A DNA stretch of 64,000 bases from Paulinella micropora (GCA_009731375.1 BJOX01000022.1:699775-763774), one strand, 5' to 3'. Shown: positions 23,121 through 34,590, counted from the first letter of the stretch. Notes: generated by a model from the letters alone, not told the origin. Numbers and translations are program-made.

Positions 23121-23130
23121 NNNNNNNNNN
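23121..23130. other. Assembly gap (10 N)
   Basis: Ten Ns hide the junction between the element G interior and its 3' LTR. The LTR 5' edge therefore cannot be defined. Confidence 0.99.
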
Positions 23131-23711
23131 AACGACCGGCCAAAACCTTTACCGTTGATAAGACACTCTTTTTGACCGGTTCATTAGATTCTCCTCTGCA
23201 CGCCGTTTCGACTTCACTAACTAGTTTTCGATTTCGTTCAGAAATGATTTCAAACGATCAGTTCAAAGTTCTTTTTAGCTATTGCAATTTTTCCCATCCG
23301 TATTACCTTTTCCCCCGATTTCCCGTGAAATACGTTTTACGGTAAATTTTGGGACAAGGAAATACACCGAAGAACTTCAACGCAATACTTTTCCGTTCCC
23401 AGTCATTTTCGCCTTGAGGCTTCCCAAATCAATTTGGGGAATTTTCAAGTCCAACAACCTGACAACTATCCGTTTATGACTGTTTACTTGAAGACTCGCG
23501 ACACTATCCGTTTGAGAACGGGAGACCTCACAATCTACGTTCTACATATGACCGTACGTTGCACCCAAGCCTGCCAAGAGTTCGAAATTACGTAAATAAA
23601 GGAAGTGACCTCTCTTCTATTTACTGGTATTTCACCTGCTTACACTGAGTCAGGACTCAAAGCAGCCATAGTGTTCTTATTAAGAGTTCATTGTATCTGC
23701 CTACTTGAAGA
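23131..23711 (+). repeat. Element G 3' LTR, first part
   Basis: It matches 1,998-2,265 joined to 11,693-11,998 with few differences. It contains the empty copia-1 target AGTCA (23,401-23,405). It ends in GAAGA (23,707-23,711), the copia-2 target. Confidence 0.88.
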
Positions 23712-24015
23712 CGTTGTAATGTACTATCAATAACCGTTACTCCACTAGTCAATTTACCGGTAATTTGGATAGTCTTAGTCATAGGCAGGTTCATAGGCCG
23801 GACAGTTATTAATACCTTTATTACTGACAAGGACACTTTCTAGAATATTCGCGAATCATAGTCTGGAATGCCTAGAATCAAATGAGTATTACCATTCTGT
23901 TAAGGTCAACACATTTTGTGTGACCCAAAGTTATTAAAAGTCTTTTCTTCGGTTATTCTTTACCCTTAGCGGGGTAGCTTCCCTAAACTCTGCGTTTGAG
24001 AGATAGATTCCGTTG
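23712..24015 (+). repeat. Copia-2 5' LTR
   Basis: It begins CGTTGTAATGTAC and ends ATTCCGTTG. It differs from the 3' LTR by about five substitutions and two short indels. The ends are not the usual TG/CA. Confidence 0.93.
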
Positions 24016-24026
24016 GTTATGAGCCT
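24015..24026 (+). promoter_or_regulatory. Copia-2 primer-binding site
   Basis: GGTTATGAGC abuts the 5' LTR and matches the same position of copia-1. The first Gag ATG (24,019) lies inside this site. Confidence 0.65.
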
Positions 24027-25011
24027 TGAGAAGGAGGCAAGTGTGCCGAAGCACGTATTGAGTCAAGTGCCCATATTCGAGGGCGATGACCAAAGCTTTT
24101 GGCCTTGGTCAAGCAAGTTTCAGAAGCACATGCAGGGGGTATCTGTCCACGTGGCAGAGATGGTATCTGTGGCATTTGCTGACCCAGCTAAAGCCAAAAA
24201 GGATTTTCCTTACGATGAAGCAAGGGCTAAGGCGGCAGAAGACTTAGAAGAGCCCGACACACCCATAAGCGATAGTGAGGAAGATGAAGAGTCAGATGCC
24301 TCTCAGAGAGGAAGACAGAGACCCCGGACAAGGAAACAAGATCACAAACAACCAGAAGATTGGGATAAAATGACAGCAGAACAAAAGAGAGAGTGGAAAG
24401 AGAAAGAAGCGAGGAAGAAGAAAAGACTAAGTAGAAGACTACTTACAAGAAGAAAGACAGCTATCCGCAAAGAGAAGAAATATTATGAAAGGATGAAAGC
24501 TTTGCAGTTATGTCTGTCCGTGGCCTTTTCCAAAGACAATGTATCTAACTTCCTGCGAACACAGAAGACGAAAGGACCCATTGAAGAGTTGATAGCAGTA
24601 AGAGATCAGTGGGGATGCATTTCCGGAGCAGGTAGGTACATGTTAGAGGAAGAGTTTGAGAGAACGAGGCCAAGGGCAGGTCAGAGGTATCTAGACTGGC
24701 TAAATGAATTTCTCGCAAAGAAAAGCCAGCTTGAAAGTTTACGTGGGACGCCATTTTCCGATGAGGAAGCAAAGAGAAAGCTATTTAAGAAATTGCGCTA
24801 TCATCCAGCCTTCGGGGATAAATTTCAGGTGGACCACTATGATCTCCCGGCCAGACTAAGACCAAATTTCTCGGAATTATGCGAAGCATCTAAGGAAAGA
24901 TGGAAAATGTGGGAAGAAAAAGAAGGACGAATGAAAGAAAAGCTCAAATACTCAAATACAACAACAGGAAATCTCGGGATGGCAAGCAGCAGCAAGAAAC
25001 CAATCTCCTAA
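24019..25011 (+). pseudogene. gag: Copia-2 Gag (capsid)
   Basis: The frame begins MSLEKEASVPKHVLSQVP within the primer site. It has an N-terminal segment (FEGDDQSFWPWSSKFQKHM) typical of copia Gag starts, an acidic then very basic middle (KEARKKKRLSRRLLTRRK), and a helical capsid-like part (CLSVAFSKDNVSNFL, RYLDWLNEFLAKKSQLESL). It ends at 25,011, and the knuckle lies in another frame. A programmed shift or a mutation could explain this. Confidence 0.78.
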
Positions 25012-25190
25012 TGGATAACAAAGGGAAAAGGGGAGACAATAAATCGGGACCAAAGACAGCTCCAAACTGGACACTCAAAGTCACGTGTTTCGGATGTGAT
25101 GCCAAAGGCCATACTATGAGATATTGCCCGGTGGCTTCGGAAAAGTTCCGCCAAGAAGGAAAATTGAAGCGGAATCAAACGTCCACATAA
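25012..25190 (+). pseudogene. Copia-2 nucleocapsid zinc knuckle
   Basis: In the frame that overlaps the Gag end (open from 24,900), CFGCDAKGHTMRYC is a perfect CX2CX4HX4C knuckle that binds RNA. A TAA at 25,188-25,190 interrupts the frame, which otherwise continues unbroken to 25,631. Confidence 0.85.
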
Positions 25191-25631
25191 CAAGAAAAGA
25201 ACGAACAAAAGAACAACTACAAAAACAAAAAGAAACCCTTTTATAAGAAAAAGAAAGCACTCACTTTGATAACAACAAGCAACGACAAAAACGAAAATGA
25301 ACAAAGTGACTTTGACACAAACGTTGCTTTAATCCATATGGGGAACACTTATGATAAGAGCGATGATGAGGAGGAGGAAGAAAAAGAGGATGAGCAACCA
25401 AGCTCACCACTCCACGAGTCTACAACTCCCCAAGCACTTTTGAACGATACAAAGACCACACCTAGGGTAGGGAATAGACGTAGTGAGAGTGGAGAAGGAC
25501 GGGAAGTGCGGTTAGTATCGGCCACCCTACGAGGTCCCTCCTCACTACGGGGAGAAGGCAAGGAAGTGCGGTTAGTATCCTCCACCTCACGAAGTTCCCC
25601 AGTCATCCCTAACCCTAACGAAACTCTTTGA
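25191..25631 (+). pseudogene. Copia-2 basic/acidic linker with a tandem repeat
   Basis: It continues the knuckle frame after an in-frame TAA. A Lys/Asn-rich start is followed by an acidic run and two copies of a 20-residue unit (GEGREVRLVSATLRGP and GEGKEVRLVSSTSRSS) encoded at about 25,492-25,610. Function unknown. Confidence 0.5.
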
Positions 25632-26401
25632 GGCTCGAGAGCTCTTACGGAGTCACGCCTGACACGAAATGTGCAGGAATCAATAGACGCAAAAAACCGT
25701 GTAATGTCTCCGTTGAGAAATCAAAAGCAAAAGGAGTCTACGAAAATCACGCGAAACGATTATCTTATGCGAGGTACTGCGGATATCACGCCACACAAGA
25801 CCCAGATTACCCGGAGTTGGATTTGTCGGTAAGTCCCGTGTTGCGTCCCCCCAAATCTCCCTATTACCCAGACGAGCGAGGTCTTAAAGCTGCGGCATTG
25901 GAAAAGTCCCATAAAATTTCGCAAAGACTCGTTTTCGGGGAATTTGAAACTTTACGTGACACCAAAATTTCCACAAGTCCACAAGTCTCGCAAAATATTC
26001 CGCAACCACCACTCGAGAAAAAGTTTAGCAAACATAATCCATTTTCTAATCAGCGGACCGGCCAGAGCAAAGAAGGGAGCGAAGAGAGAGAGCAACGACT
26101 GGAACCCACCTCTGCCAACAAGTTCGTTAACCAAGTAGGTCCCACCTTACAACAACTCCAAATCTCTAGTTCTAGACCAATCACAGCACTCCCGCCAACA
26201 CAAACAACAAACACGCAACCCATCAACCCTCCCGTCATCTCCTTCAAAGATATAAATGAAATAGCTAAAACGTTGATGAATGAGTGCGTGAGGGGAATGA
26301 ATGGAGAAGTGATGCGTGTTGTGAGTGGCGAGCTAGAGAGAGATGACTTTTTGACTGACATTGTAAGAGCAATAGAAGGAGTGTACAGTGTACTTGGATA
26401 G
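25632..26401 (+). pseudogene. Copia-2 extra zinc module and linker
   Basis: After a frame change the protein has TKCAGINRRKKPCNVS, then about 27 residues later ARYCGYH, a CXGIX6C ... YCXXH arrangement. Copia-1 carries the same module (RCEGIVRQTGKRC ... NCEFH) at the same position. The rest is polar and Pro/Ser-rich up to the protease. The spacing resembles small CXAXTXXGXXC...CXXH zinc modules (DUF5763-like) in phage and viral proteins; this is a pattern resemblance only. Confidence 0.55.
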
Positions 26402-26999
26402 AGCAGTCAGACAGAGTCCCATCACTACACCTCCACAAATCACAGAAGAGGGAGAAGGTGAGGGTAGAGGAGAGGGAGAACTAGAGACAGAAACAGAGAC
26501 AGAGACAGAAGGAGAGACAGAGCATGTGTTGATACATGTGAGAAAAAGAGTGATGAAAAAGAGAGACATGACAGTACAGGATAGTGGTGCAAGCACAGAC
26601 ATATCATGCAGAGAAGACAGATTGATGGATGTTGATGAGATAGACCCGGTAGTGCTACTGACAGGTAATGGAGAGAGGGAGTTGAGTAAGTCAGGAAGAG
26701 CTAGGCTGACAGTGATAGATGGGAAAGGAAGGCCTAGAGCAGTAGAAAAGAAGATGTTACTCGACACTACCTTGCCAGTTAGCATAGTCTCTACAGGACA
26801 GATGGACCACAAACACAACAGATCAGTCATCCACCAAAACGGACAGCTAGTAATACTCAAACATTCCATCCACATTAACGAGAGTGATATATTAGTGAGG
26901 GGGAGGTTAACTAAAAGTATGATATATAGATGGGATGACGAATATGATGAACCATTGAAAGTCAACGAAAGGTATGATCCTTTCGCGACAAGGGGGTAG
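26388..26999 (+). pseudogene. Copia-2 aspartic protease
   Basis: The retropepsin site is intact: MTVQDSGASTDISCREDR (about 26,567-26,620). Strand-rich sequence follows (VVLLTGNGERELSKSGRA, LPVSIVSTGQMDHKHNRSV, HQNGQLVILK), as in copia PR. It cleaves Gag-Pol. The frame ends at 26,999, just before the integrase zinc region. Confidence 0.85.
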
Positions 27000-27059
27000 A
27001 AGGGGAGGGAGGCCCCACAAATGACAACAAAAAGGCGATAAGTAAGCATGAAGTAAATA

Positions 27060-28581
27060 AGAGAGAGAAAAAATTACACGTAGATATAGTATTATACGAA
27101 GCTTACCCCAGAAAGTCAGACAAACCTAGAAAGATAGGAATCAAGCTTTTTCACTAATATTGCCTGTGGGCATTATGGGTTAACAAAGATGCGCCTATTG
27201 GCAAAAATTTTGAACATTAAGTTAGTTGGTGACGAGAGTGACGTGCGATTCTGCGAATCTTGGATGATAGGAAAGTCTAAACGTTTGCCACGTTTTGCAG
27301 TTAATACAATAGAAAGAGCACAAAAGCCAGGTATAATCCTACACATAGACACATCAGGACCGTGGGCAATTAGATCAATAGGTGGTAAACGGTATAAATT
27401 TTCGGTCACCGACGACTACTCACTATTCATTCTTGACTTTTATTTAGCCCATAAGAATGAGTTTGTAGATTGTTTAAAACAAGCTGTAGCCTTTTATGAG
27501 AGACAGACAGGAAACAAAGTAAAATTCGTGCAGATCAAGAATTTTATATTCTGGAGGAAGTCATTAAGTGGTGGAAAAATATTCGCTTTATTTGGAAAAC
27601 CTCCGCGACAAACGATAAAGACTGGAATCCTATTGCGGAAAAAGTGAATGATATTACGGCGGGGCCTGCACGAGCAATGAGATATCACGCTAAATTACCG
27701 CCGCAATTCTGGGCAGAATTAGAACACGCAGCAACAACCATTCACAACATACTACCGGCAATTCACGGGGAACGCAAGGAATCTCGCCTTATGAACAGCT
27801 GTTAGGTAGAAAACCAGCACTCTTTCACTTAAAACCAATAGGATGCATGGGTGTGTTACATGTACCTAAGACTAAAGTGCGGAAGGGAGAGTACAGAGGG
27901 AAAAAGGTGATGCTAGTAGGATATTATCTATTTCGGGAATTATACCGCGTATGGGACGGTAAGAAGATAATTTCCGGAGTGAGAGATGTGAGATTCAATA
28001 TTCACAAAATCGGTAAACAAGCTCATCCTCCTAAACTGGTGTCGTGGGATAATGATGACTCTGAGGGGGAGAATGAGAATGAGAGCGAGCAACCACACAC
28101 ATCTCCACAAGCATCACCACCCCAGTCACCACCTCAATCACCTAAGTCACCGCACACCGTCAACAACGACCACCCAACAACACAGTTTGATGAAACTGAG
28201 GGGGAGATAAAGAATGTTGATGTCGATGCGAATGAGGATGAACACGCATATGAGAATGAGCATGTGGAGAAGAATACACTGGATCACAAACATACAAGCC
28301 TACACACAAGTCCAGAGCCACATTATCTACAACAATCACCCACAGAGCACAAGATCAAACCACAAGAACATGAAAATGAACAAGACCCAACAGATCCACT
28401 AAAAATACATGAAAGAAGAGCATACGAAGAGAAATCACCACCATCTAAGGGATTAACGTGGGAGCAGAGTCAGAAAGTAACGGAGAGTAACATAATCCCC
28501 GGTAAAAGGCAGCGCAAGGCAGTAGAGAGGTTTACCCCTAGCAGTGAGCCCACGAGAGAAAGAGAGAGGCTCAAGAGCTGA
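27060..28581 (+). pseudogene. Copia-2 integrase, frameshifted and degenerate
   Basis: The HH-CC region is damaged: GHYGLTKMRLLAKI and then FCESWMIGK, where the second Cys is now Trp. The core has ILHIDTSGPW (first Asp) and VTDDYSLFILDFYLAHKNE. The stretch that should contain the second acidic residue is altered, and the frame shifts near 27,560 and again near 27,770. From 27,847 the C-terminal part reads HLKPIGCMGVLHVPK, VGYY and VWDGKKIISGVRDVRF, as in copia-1, then an acidic Pro/Glu-rich tail. Confidence 0.8.
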
Positions 28582-28598
28582 TAGGTAAGGTAGTAAGA

Positions 28599-29723
28599 GT
28601 GCCAGCGCGTGCATGGGGAGATGGATGGGGAAAGAAAAAGTACGGTGTGGGATGGGAAAGCATAGTACGGGTAGGGGTAGTCAGCAGAGTGTGTGACCCC
28701 AGAGATAGACTCGTGGTAAGAGACAGACCTCAGCCCACCCACATAGTTAAGTTTGAAGACGAAGAAGAACGGATGCTGAATTCGGAAATCCACAAATACT
28801 CCGTGAAAGATCCTGAATACCCGTTGCAAAGTCCCGCTAATATGTTTTTATGCGATGACCGTATGGTGGCAGATGAGATTCGTGATTTGTATGTAGACGT
28901 TAGAGTACCCAAAGATGTCATAGAGGCAGGTTTGACAGCTAAAGATGTTTTAGAAGGTATGAAAGCAGAACTAAAAGCTCTTCAATCCTTTAACACATAC
29001 ACATGGGTACCCCATAAGGAGGCAAGCAAGGCAGGAGTTAGTAAGGTACTTAGATTGACATGGGTTCACAAAGTAAAGTTAGATGAGAACGGGAGAAAGT
29101 TCATACAGTCTCGTTTAGCTTTACGGGGAGATATGTTAGAACCCGGTGTTAGCTATAACCCAGATCAGCTCTTTGTTCCTTGCGCCGCGCACCATTCACT
29201 TTTATTTCTCGCCAAACTATCTGCATGGCACAAACACAAACTATACGGCATAGATTTTAAAAATGCATACCTGAATGCTCGTATCAATGACCCTGTTTAT
29301 GCATATGCGCCAGAGAGTGTAGACAGAGAAGGGCATGAGGGGATGATATGGCGTATAGATGGTGCCTTATATGGCGCACCTCAGGCAGGAAGAAGATGGT
29401 ACGAGATATTGGCACCCAAGTTAGAGGAGTTAGGCTTTAGGCTGCTAGATTCTGATTTATGTATGTTTGTAGAAAATGATAAAGCTTTAAGAGAAGCGAC
29501 AGTAGGGATATTTCATGTAGATGACTTGTTGTTCACCGCACCAAACAAGCAAGCATATGAGCGTTTTGCGTCCGCATTAGAAAAACATTTCCCGCTAAAA
29601 AGACTCGGTATAGCCCGTGAATTCAAAGGAATAGAGATAGAGCAATCGAACGGGAAAATAAATTTTGCATCAGCGAAAATATCAACAGCAGATACTAAAA
29701 GAAGTAGGTTACGATTCTGCTAA
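28599..29723 (+). pseudogene. Copia-2 reverse transcriptase
   Basis: This is the best preserved domain. TWVHKVKLDENGRKFIQSRL, LALRGDMLEPGVSYNPDQ, KLYGIDFKNAYLNARINDPV (first Asp), IDGALYGAPQAGRRWYEIL and FHVDDLLFTAP (catalytic DD) follow in order. The frame is lost at 29,660-29,720, where the connection continues in the next frame as HQRKYQQQILKEVGYDSAKP. Confidence 0.93.
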
Positions 29724-30315
29724 ACCCGTCAGTACTCCAGCGCAAGAACATTTCACGGAACCGATGTCGGAATCAGCCAGCTTGCGAAAATTTTCAATTC
29801 CTAGTTTAGTTGGTCGTTTGCTATTTCTCGCGAAGATGACAAGGCCCGATATAGAACAAACACTAAATTCGGCAAGTGTCATGCAAACTATCGATAAGGG
29901 AATAACTTATGCGATGTTAGGCAGAATGTTTCGTTATTTAGTTAACTCTTATCGAGGTTTAGCTTACCATGAGCCTAAGTCAGAGCAGGAAGGGCAAACC
30001 TATCCAAAACTTTCCGTGTGGCCCGACGCGGCTCACAAAGTTTGTAAGAAAACAGGGAAGTCCCGCACTGGATTCGTGATCCTATGGGGCAGCGATCCCG
30101 TTACATGGTTATCAAAGCGACAGAGTCGCATCGCCCTGAGTTCCAATGATTCTGAAATATTTGCAGCAACTGAGTGCATTAGAGAGGGACTTGCGCTAAA
30201 ACACATCACACAAGAACTAAACATAGCCCAAAAGAGCCCAATAGAATTATTTGAGGATAACTCTCAAACGATTAATTTCGGGATTTGCATGTCCACTCAC
30301 TTATGTTTGCTTTGA
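29665..30315 (+). pseudogene. Copia-2 connection and truncated RNase H
   Basis: SLVGRLLFLAKMTRPDIEQT is the connection hallmark. RNase H follows: VWPDAAHKVCKKTGKSRTGF, WLSKRQSRIALSSNDSEIFA, and LFEDNSQTINFG. It stops at 30,315 before the usual KHID...ADxLTK end seen in copia-1, so the C-terminal third is missing. Confidence 0.88.
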
Positions 30316-30705
30316 GTGTTTTGTGCAGTTTGTTGCTTGTTGCAGCAGCTTTGTTTTGCGCAGGGGTGTGACAGAGCCGTCGAGCCGAGGATGAATAGCA
30401 GACTGCCGCGAGGCAGGCGGCTTTCATGCCCCCAATTTAGTGACTCAAATTCTTTCTATCCTTCTTTCTGTCCTAGAATAGGAAATCTAAAAAATTTCGA
30501 TTTTGATACCCTCTACGGGAAGCGCTTGCAAATTTTTGAACACATACATACTTCATACATGTTACTGCCTGCGTGACTACATATATACATGCATAGATGA
30601 AATTGGGAGTTGATGACTCGGACCTTCGGGTTACCCATAACTGATCCTCACCACTATTTTTTCATATTACACACTGGCCACTAATATAGCATATAACTTG
30701 CGACT
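30316..30705 (+). other. Copia-2 3' untranslated region
   Basis: I see no gene. The segment joins the truncated RNase H to the polypurine tract. Confidence 0.6.
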
Positions 30706-30713
30706 AAGGGGAG
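30706..30713 (+). promoter_or_regulatory. Copia-2 polypurine tract
   Basis: AAGGGGAG sits directly before the 3' LTR, as in copia-1. Confidence 0.8.
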
Positions 30714-31012
30714 CGTTGTAATGTACTATCAATAACCGTTACTCCACTAGTCAATTTACCGGTAATTTGGATAGTCTTAGTTATAGGCAGGTTCATAGGC
30801 AGGACAGTTATTAATACCTTTATTACTGACAAGGACACTTTCTAGAATATTCGCGAATCATAGTCTGGAATGCCTAGAATCAAATGAGTATTACCATTCT
30901 GTTAAGGTCGACACATTTGTGTGACCCAAAGTTATTAAAAGTCTTTTCTTCGGTCTTTACCCTTAGCGGGGTAGCTTCCCTAAACTCTGGGTTTGAGAGA
31001 TAGATTTCGTTG
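30714..31012 (+). repeat. Copia-2 3' LTR
   Basis: 299 bp, CGTTGTAATGTAC to ATTTCGTTG, followed by the duplicated target GAAGA. Confidence 0.93.
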
Positions 31013-31036
31013 GAAGAGTTGTATACAAACTCACAA
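31013..31036 (+). repeat. Element G 3' LTR, last 24 bp
   Basis: GAAGAGTTGTATACAAACTC and the next four bases equal the end of the left LTR (11,994-12,017). Flanking sequence then diverges, marking the right edge of element G. Confidence 0.85.
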
Positions 31037-31773
31037 TACTAAGTTTGCATTTATTGAAACAGCAACTTCATTCACATTTTTGGGGGGGTTCACCTACATA
31101 TGCTGACTCAGCCTCCGCCACTTTGGTGACTCTGTCGAAGGCAAACTAAGTGAGGCTGAGTCGGGTGCCGCTTAATAGCCTCCGGAGACAAACTAAGTCT
31201 GAGTCGGCTTAATAAGAAACAAACTACTGTAGTGCTGATTGAAGTCTGAGTCGGCTTAATATATCCAGGCCGCCTCAGTGTTAACTGACACAGAGTTAAA
31301 TTGTTAATAGTGGCAGTACTGAGGAAGTTTGAACTGGAGTCCAAGGTTAGGCTGCAACCTTGTCAGTTATTATTAAATTATTAATACTTATTGTTACAAC
31401 TTCTGTAATAGAATCATCAACAGTAATTGATTCGGAATCGGACATGATCTTACTGGTCCGGGCCGAGTCTTTAGTATTAATAATAACATTAGTACTCAGT
31501 TAATGGAAGTTTTCTAAGTGAGCGGCAGTCTGTCACACCTTATATAAATAAAAGTTCCTTTGAAAAACTTTCTCGTAAGAGGTCACAATTATAATACAAT
31601 CTGAAGTTTTTTCCAGGTGTGGCAATGATAGCATTGAAATGCTACATAACATGTTCGCCACAATTCATAAGTCTCTACTAATAGTTGCGGTGGCCACTGG
31701 ATTGACTAACATCAGATGTCTGAATAGTAAGCTTCAATTTACAACCCACCTTCCTTGTGCGACTTGAGCCGAT
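31037..31773. other. Non-coding flank with a short tandem repeat
   Basis: No gene is supportable. AAGTCTGAGTCGGCTTAATA occurs at 31,195-31,214 and 31,242-31,261, with a degenerate third copy at about 31,148-31,177, giving a repeat period near 47 bp. Confidence 0.5.
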
Positions 31774-31815
31774 AAATAGATAGATAGATGGATAGATAGA
31801 TAGATAGATAGATAT

Positions 31816-31875
<60 letters not shown>

Positions 31876-32288
31876 ATACAATACGAATAGATACATAGGC
31901 GGATAGATGGATAGATAGATAAATACGATACGAATAGATACATAGACGGATAGATAGATAGATAGATGGATAGATAGATAGATAGATAGATAGATAAATA
32001 GATAGAGATAGATAGATAGATAGATAGATGGATGGATAGATAGATAGATAGAATAGATTAGATAGAATAGATTGGATAGAATAGATAAATTAGATAGATA
32101 GATAGATAGATAGAAAGATAGAAAGATAGATAGATAGATAGATAGATAAATAGATCAGATAGATCAGATTAGATAGCTAGATAGCTAGATAGATAGCTAG
32201 ATTTGATAGATAGATAGATAGATAGATCGATAGATCGATAGATAGATAGCTGGATGGCTAGATAGCTAGATAGATAGACAAGATAGAC

Positions 32289-32335
<47 letters not shown>

Positions 32336-32407
32336 GTAGATAGATAGATAGATAGGATAGGATAGGATAGGATAGATAGATAGGATAGGATAGGATAGGA
32401 TAGATAG

Positions 32408-32460
<53 letters not shown>

Positions 32461-32502
32461 GATAGGATAGATGGATAGATAGACAGATAGATAGATAGAT
32501 AG

Positions 32503-32534
<32 letters not shown>

Positions 32535-32549
32535 ATTAGATAGATAGAT

Positions 32550-32613
<64 letters not shown>

Positions 32614-32676
32614 TATTAGATAGATCAGATAGATCAGACCTGAGATAAGATAGATAATTTAGATAGCTAGATAGAC

Positions 32677-32726
<50 letters not shown>

Positions 32727-32747
32727 GATTCGACAGATAGCTGGATC

Positions 32748-32792
<45 letters not shown>

Positions 32793-32830
32793 TAGATAGA
32801 TAGTAGATAGATAGTAGATAGATAGGATAG

Positions 32831-32871
<41 letters not shown>

Positions 32872-32880
32872 GTAGGTAGG

Positions 32881-32943
<63 letters not shown>

Positions 32944-32995
32944 GATAGATAGATAGATAGATAAGATAGATAAGAGACATAGATAAGATATTAGA
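31774..32995. repeat. GATA tetranucleotide microsatellite, about 1.2 kb
   Basis: The stretch is almost entirely GATA units with GGATA, GATCA and GAAA interruptions. Long minus-strand frames of Ser-Ile-Tyr-Leu repeats come only from it. Confidence 0.97.
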
Positions 32996-32999
32996 CGAG

Positions 33000-33515
33000 A
33001 CAGATGAGATAGATGAGATAAGATAGAGTTGATTCCTGCAGCCCCCACACGTTCCCAACAGTACTCCCAACTCATAGCCTAGCCCACCACGCGTGCATAC
33101 AACGTCTCGCTGACCTTGGTAAGGAACAAGGCCACCACTCCAAGCCGCAGGAACCAGCTGGAACATCTTCAGGCCCCGTCGCTCGAGTGCCAGACACTGC
33201 TCCTGGCCCATCCTCGCGCTGCCCAGTTAGTCCAAACCCCCGGTTTCTTCGCTCTTCTGCACACCACAAGCCAACACACATCCACTGCCATCTCCCCCAC
33301 CCCTTCTCACCCCGTCCTCGCCCCAACAACCCACCCCAATCCACCCTCCACCCCCTGAACACGTCTTTCCTGAGCCCAACTTTTCACACCCACCTTTTCC
33401 AACCCAATTTCACACCCACAGATACTACTCACCACTCCGATCCGCACTCTCCCGCCACTTCCAACCAACTCCCAAACTTTCACCACTCAAAATCGAAAAA
33501 CCCAGAGCAGTTCTA
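33000..33515. other. C-rich unique segment, no supported gene
   Basis: A pyrimidine- and C-rich segment lies between two microsatellites. Overlapping Pro/His/Ser-rich frames occur on both strands (for example 33,187-33,609 and 33,072-33,362) without a domain. I call no gene. Confidence 0.5.
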
Positions 33516-33519
33516 CCAG

Positions 33520-33524
33520 ACTCT

Positions 33525-33575
<51 letters not shown>

Positions 33576-33603
33576 CAAGAGAGAGCGAGAGAGCGAGAGA
33601 GCG

Positions 33604-33646
<43 letters not shown>

Positions 33647-33670
33647 GAGATAGAGAGATAGACAGAGAGA
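33520..33670. repeat. GA and GATA microsatellites
   Basis: GAGA runs (33,523-33,605) are followed by GATA units to about 33,670. Confidence 0.9.
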
Positions 33671-33739
33671 CTAACAGTCTCTAGTCTACTAGTCTGTTGT
33701 CAGTCTATAGATACTATAAATGTTAATTTCTCTCTTGCT

Positions 33740-33870
33740 GTCGTCACCGTTGTTTTTGTTACTGTTATTGTTGTTGTTTATTGTTGTTTATTGCTTGTTT
33801 GTTGTTTGTTTTTGTTGTTGGTTGTTGGTTGTTGGTTGTTGTTAACGTTCTTTGTTGTTGATTGTTGTTT
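33740..33870. repeat. TTG/TTGTTTA simple repeats
   Basis: Imperfect TTG, TTGTTTG and GTTGGTTG units. No gene is seen from 33,670 to 34,000. Confidence 0.8.
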
Positions 33871-34003
33871 CTTCACACCTACGCACACCCACCGAGTTTG
33901 GCCAGGTGAATGCCCAGGCCAAACTAGTGTGCTGGCTGAAGTAGTATGATTGAGTCTATGGAGAAGTAGTATAGGGTGCCACTTCATCACACTTTTTCAA
34001 TAT

Positions 34004-34037
34004 ATACCCCCGGAGGAATCAAAATCATTCCAACGGC
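34004..34037. repeat. Inverted repeat, left arm
   Basis: It starts ATACCCCCG and ends TTCCAACGGC. The inverse of 35,050-35,083 has the same 9-bp start, the same 10-bp end and a 15-bp diverged middle. The pair encloses three small ORFs at the left end of the PLV. Confidence 0.6.
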
Positions 34038-34144
34038 CTTACTCTTCATTTCGCAAGCAAACAATACAGAAAGCAAATATAAGCAAATAAGCCTTAGTGT
34101 TAAAAGTTAATTTCTATTTAAATAATTATAGAGGTACTTATATA

Positions 34145-34590
34145 ATGTCAGGCAAAGACACGAAACCGAACCGATTCAGGATTTCAAAAGGTTGTGTAAT
34201 GGTTAAGAATAATGAAAAAAGACCTATGGTGAGAGTTCAATGGAGAGTATGTGTAAGAGTTTCAGCATAGGAAAAGACAAATCAAAAGAGCAAGCATTGG
34301 AAGAAGCAAATAAATATTATAAAGAATTTGTAATACCTAAATATGAAGAATGGAAAACAAACTATGACCGTGAAAGAAAAGCAATTAAAAACGAAAAAAT
34401 CAAGAAATGGATAATCAAAAGTTATATTTGTGAATGTGGAGCAGAGATTACAAATGGAAGTAAATGTAAGCATAAGAAATCTAATAAGCATAAAGAAAAT
34501 GTAAAATCATTTAAAGAAATAAATAATATTACAATAAAAGATGACAGCTATTCTACGACAGGCGGACAAGGAATTGAAGGAACTATATAA
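34145..34590 (+). pseudogene. AP2-like protein with a C-terminal zinc finger, frameshifted
   Basis: The ATG follows TATATA directly. Residues 1-32 (MSGKDTKPNRFRISKG to RPMVRVQW) and, after a shift near 34,240, KSFSIGKDKSKEQALEEANK match the strand-strand-helix pattern of AP2-like DNA-binding domains in mobile integrases. A C-terminal CECGAEITNGSKCKHKKSNK plus H is a C2H2-type finger common in large DNA virus and PLV proteins. The same finger type closes the GIY-YIG gene at the other end of the element. Likely role: DNA binding. Confidence 0.55.

Larger units (their letters stand above)
23712..31012 (+). mobile_element. Copia-2: Ty1/copia LTR retrotransposon, inactive
   Basis: The 7.3-kb element is bounded by LTRs of 304 and 299 bp and by the duplication GAAGA (23,707-23,711 and 31,013-31,017). 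The empty site survives in the left element G LTR at 11,994-11,998. Domain order is Gag, knuckle, linker with zinc module, protease, integrase, reverse transcriptase, RNase H. Several frameshifts, stops and a truncated RNase H make it inactive. Confidence 0.93.
1998..31036 (+). mobile_element. Element G, a decayed LTR retroelement hosting two copia insertions
   Basis: Nearly identical direct repeats of at least 590 bp flank an 11-kb interior. The left copy is split by copia-1 and the right copy by copia-2. The interior reads, in order, Gag-like, CCHC knuckle, possible protease, long unrecognised ORFs, and a gypsy-type RNase H. No reverse transcriptase or integrase is recognisable, so the element is deleted, highly diverged or non-autonomous. 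The true 5' LTR edge is unknown because the matching edge of the right LTR falls in the gap at 23,121-23,130. Confidence 0.7.

Noticed and set aside
31148-31262. CRISPR-like array
   Set aside because: Only two or three imperfect repeats in eukaryotic DNA, with no cas genes; a short tandem repeat.
31678-33211. Minus-strand frames of up to 317 codons coding Ser-Ile-Tyr-Leu repeats
   Set aside because: They are translations of the GATA microsatellite, open in all frames, with no domain.
33072-33609. Pro/His-rich host gene
   Set aside because: Frames overlap on both strands, run into the GA repeat and show no conserved motif.
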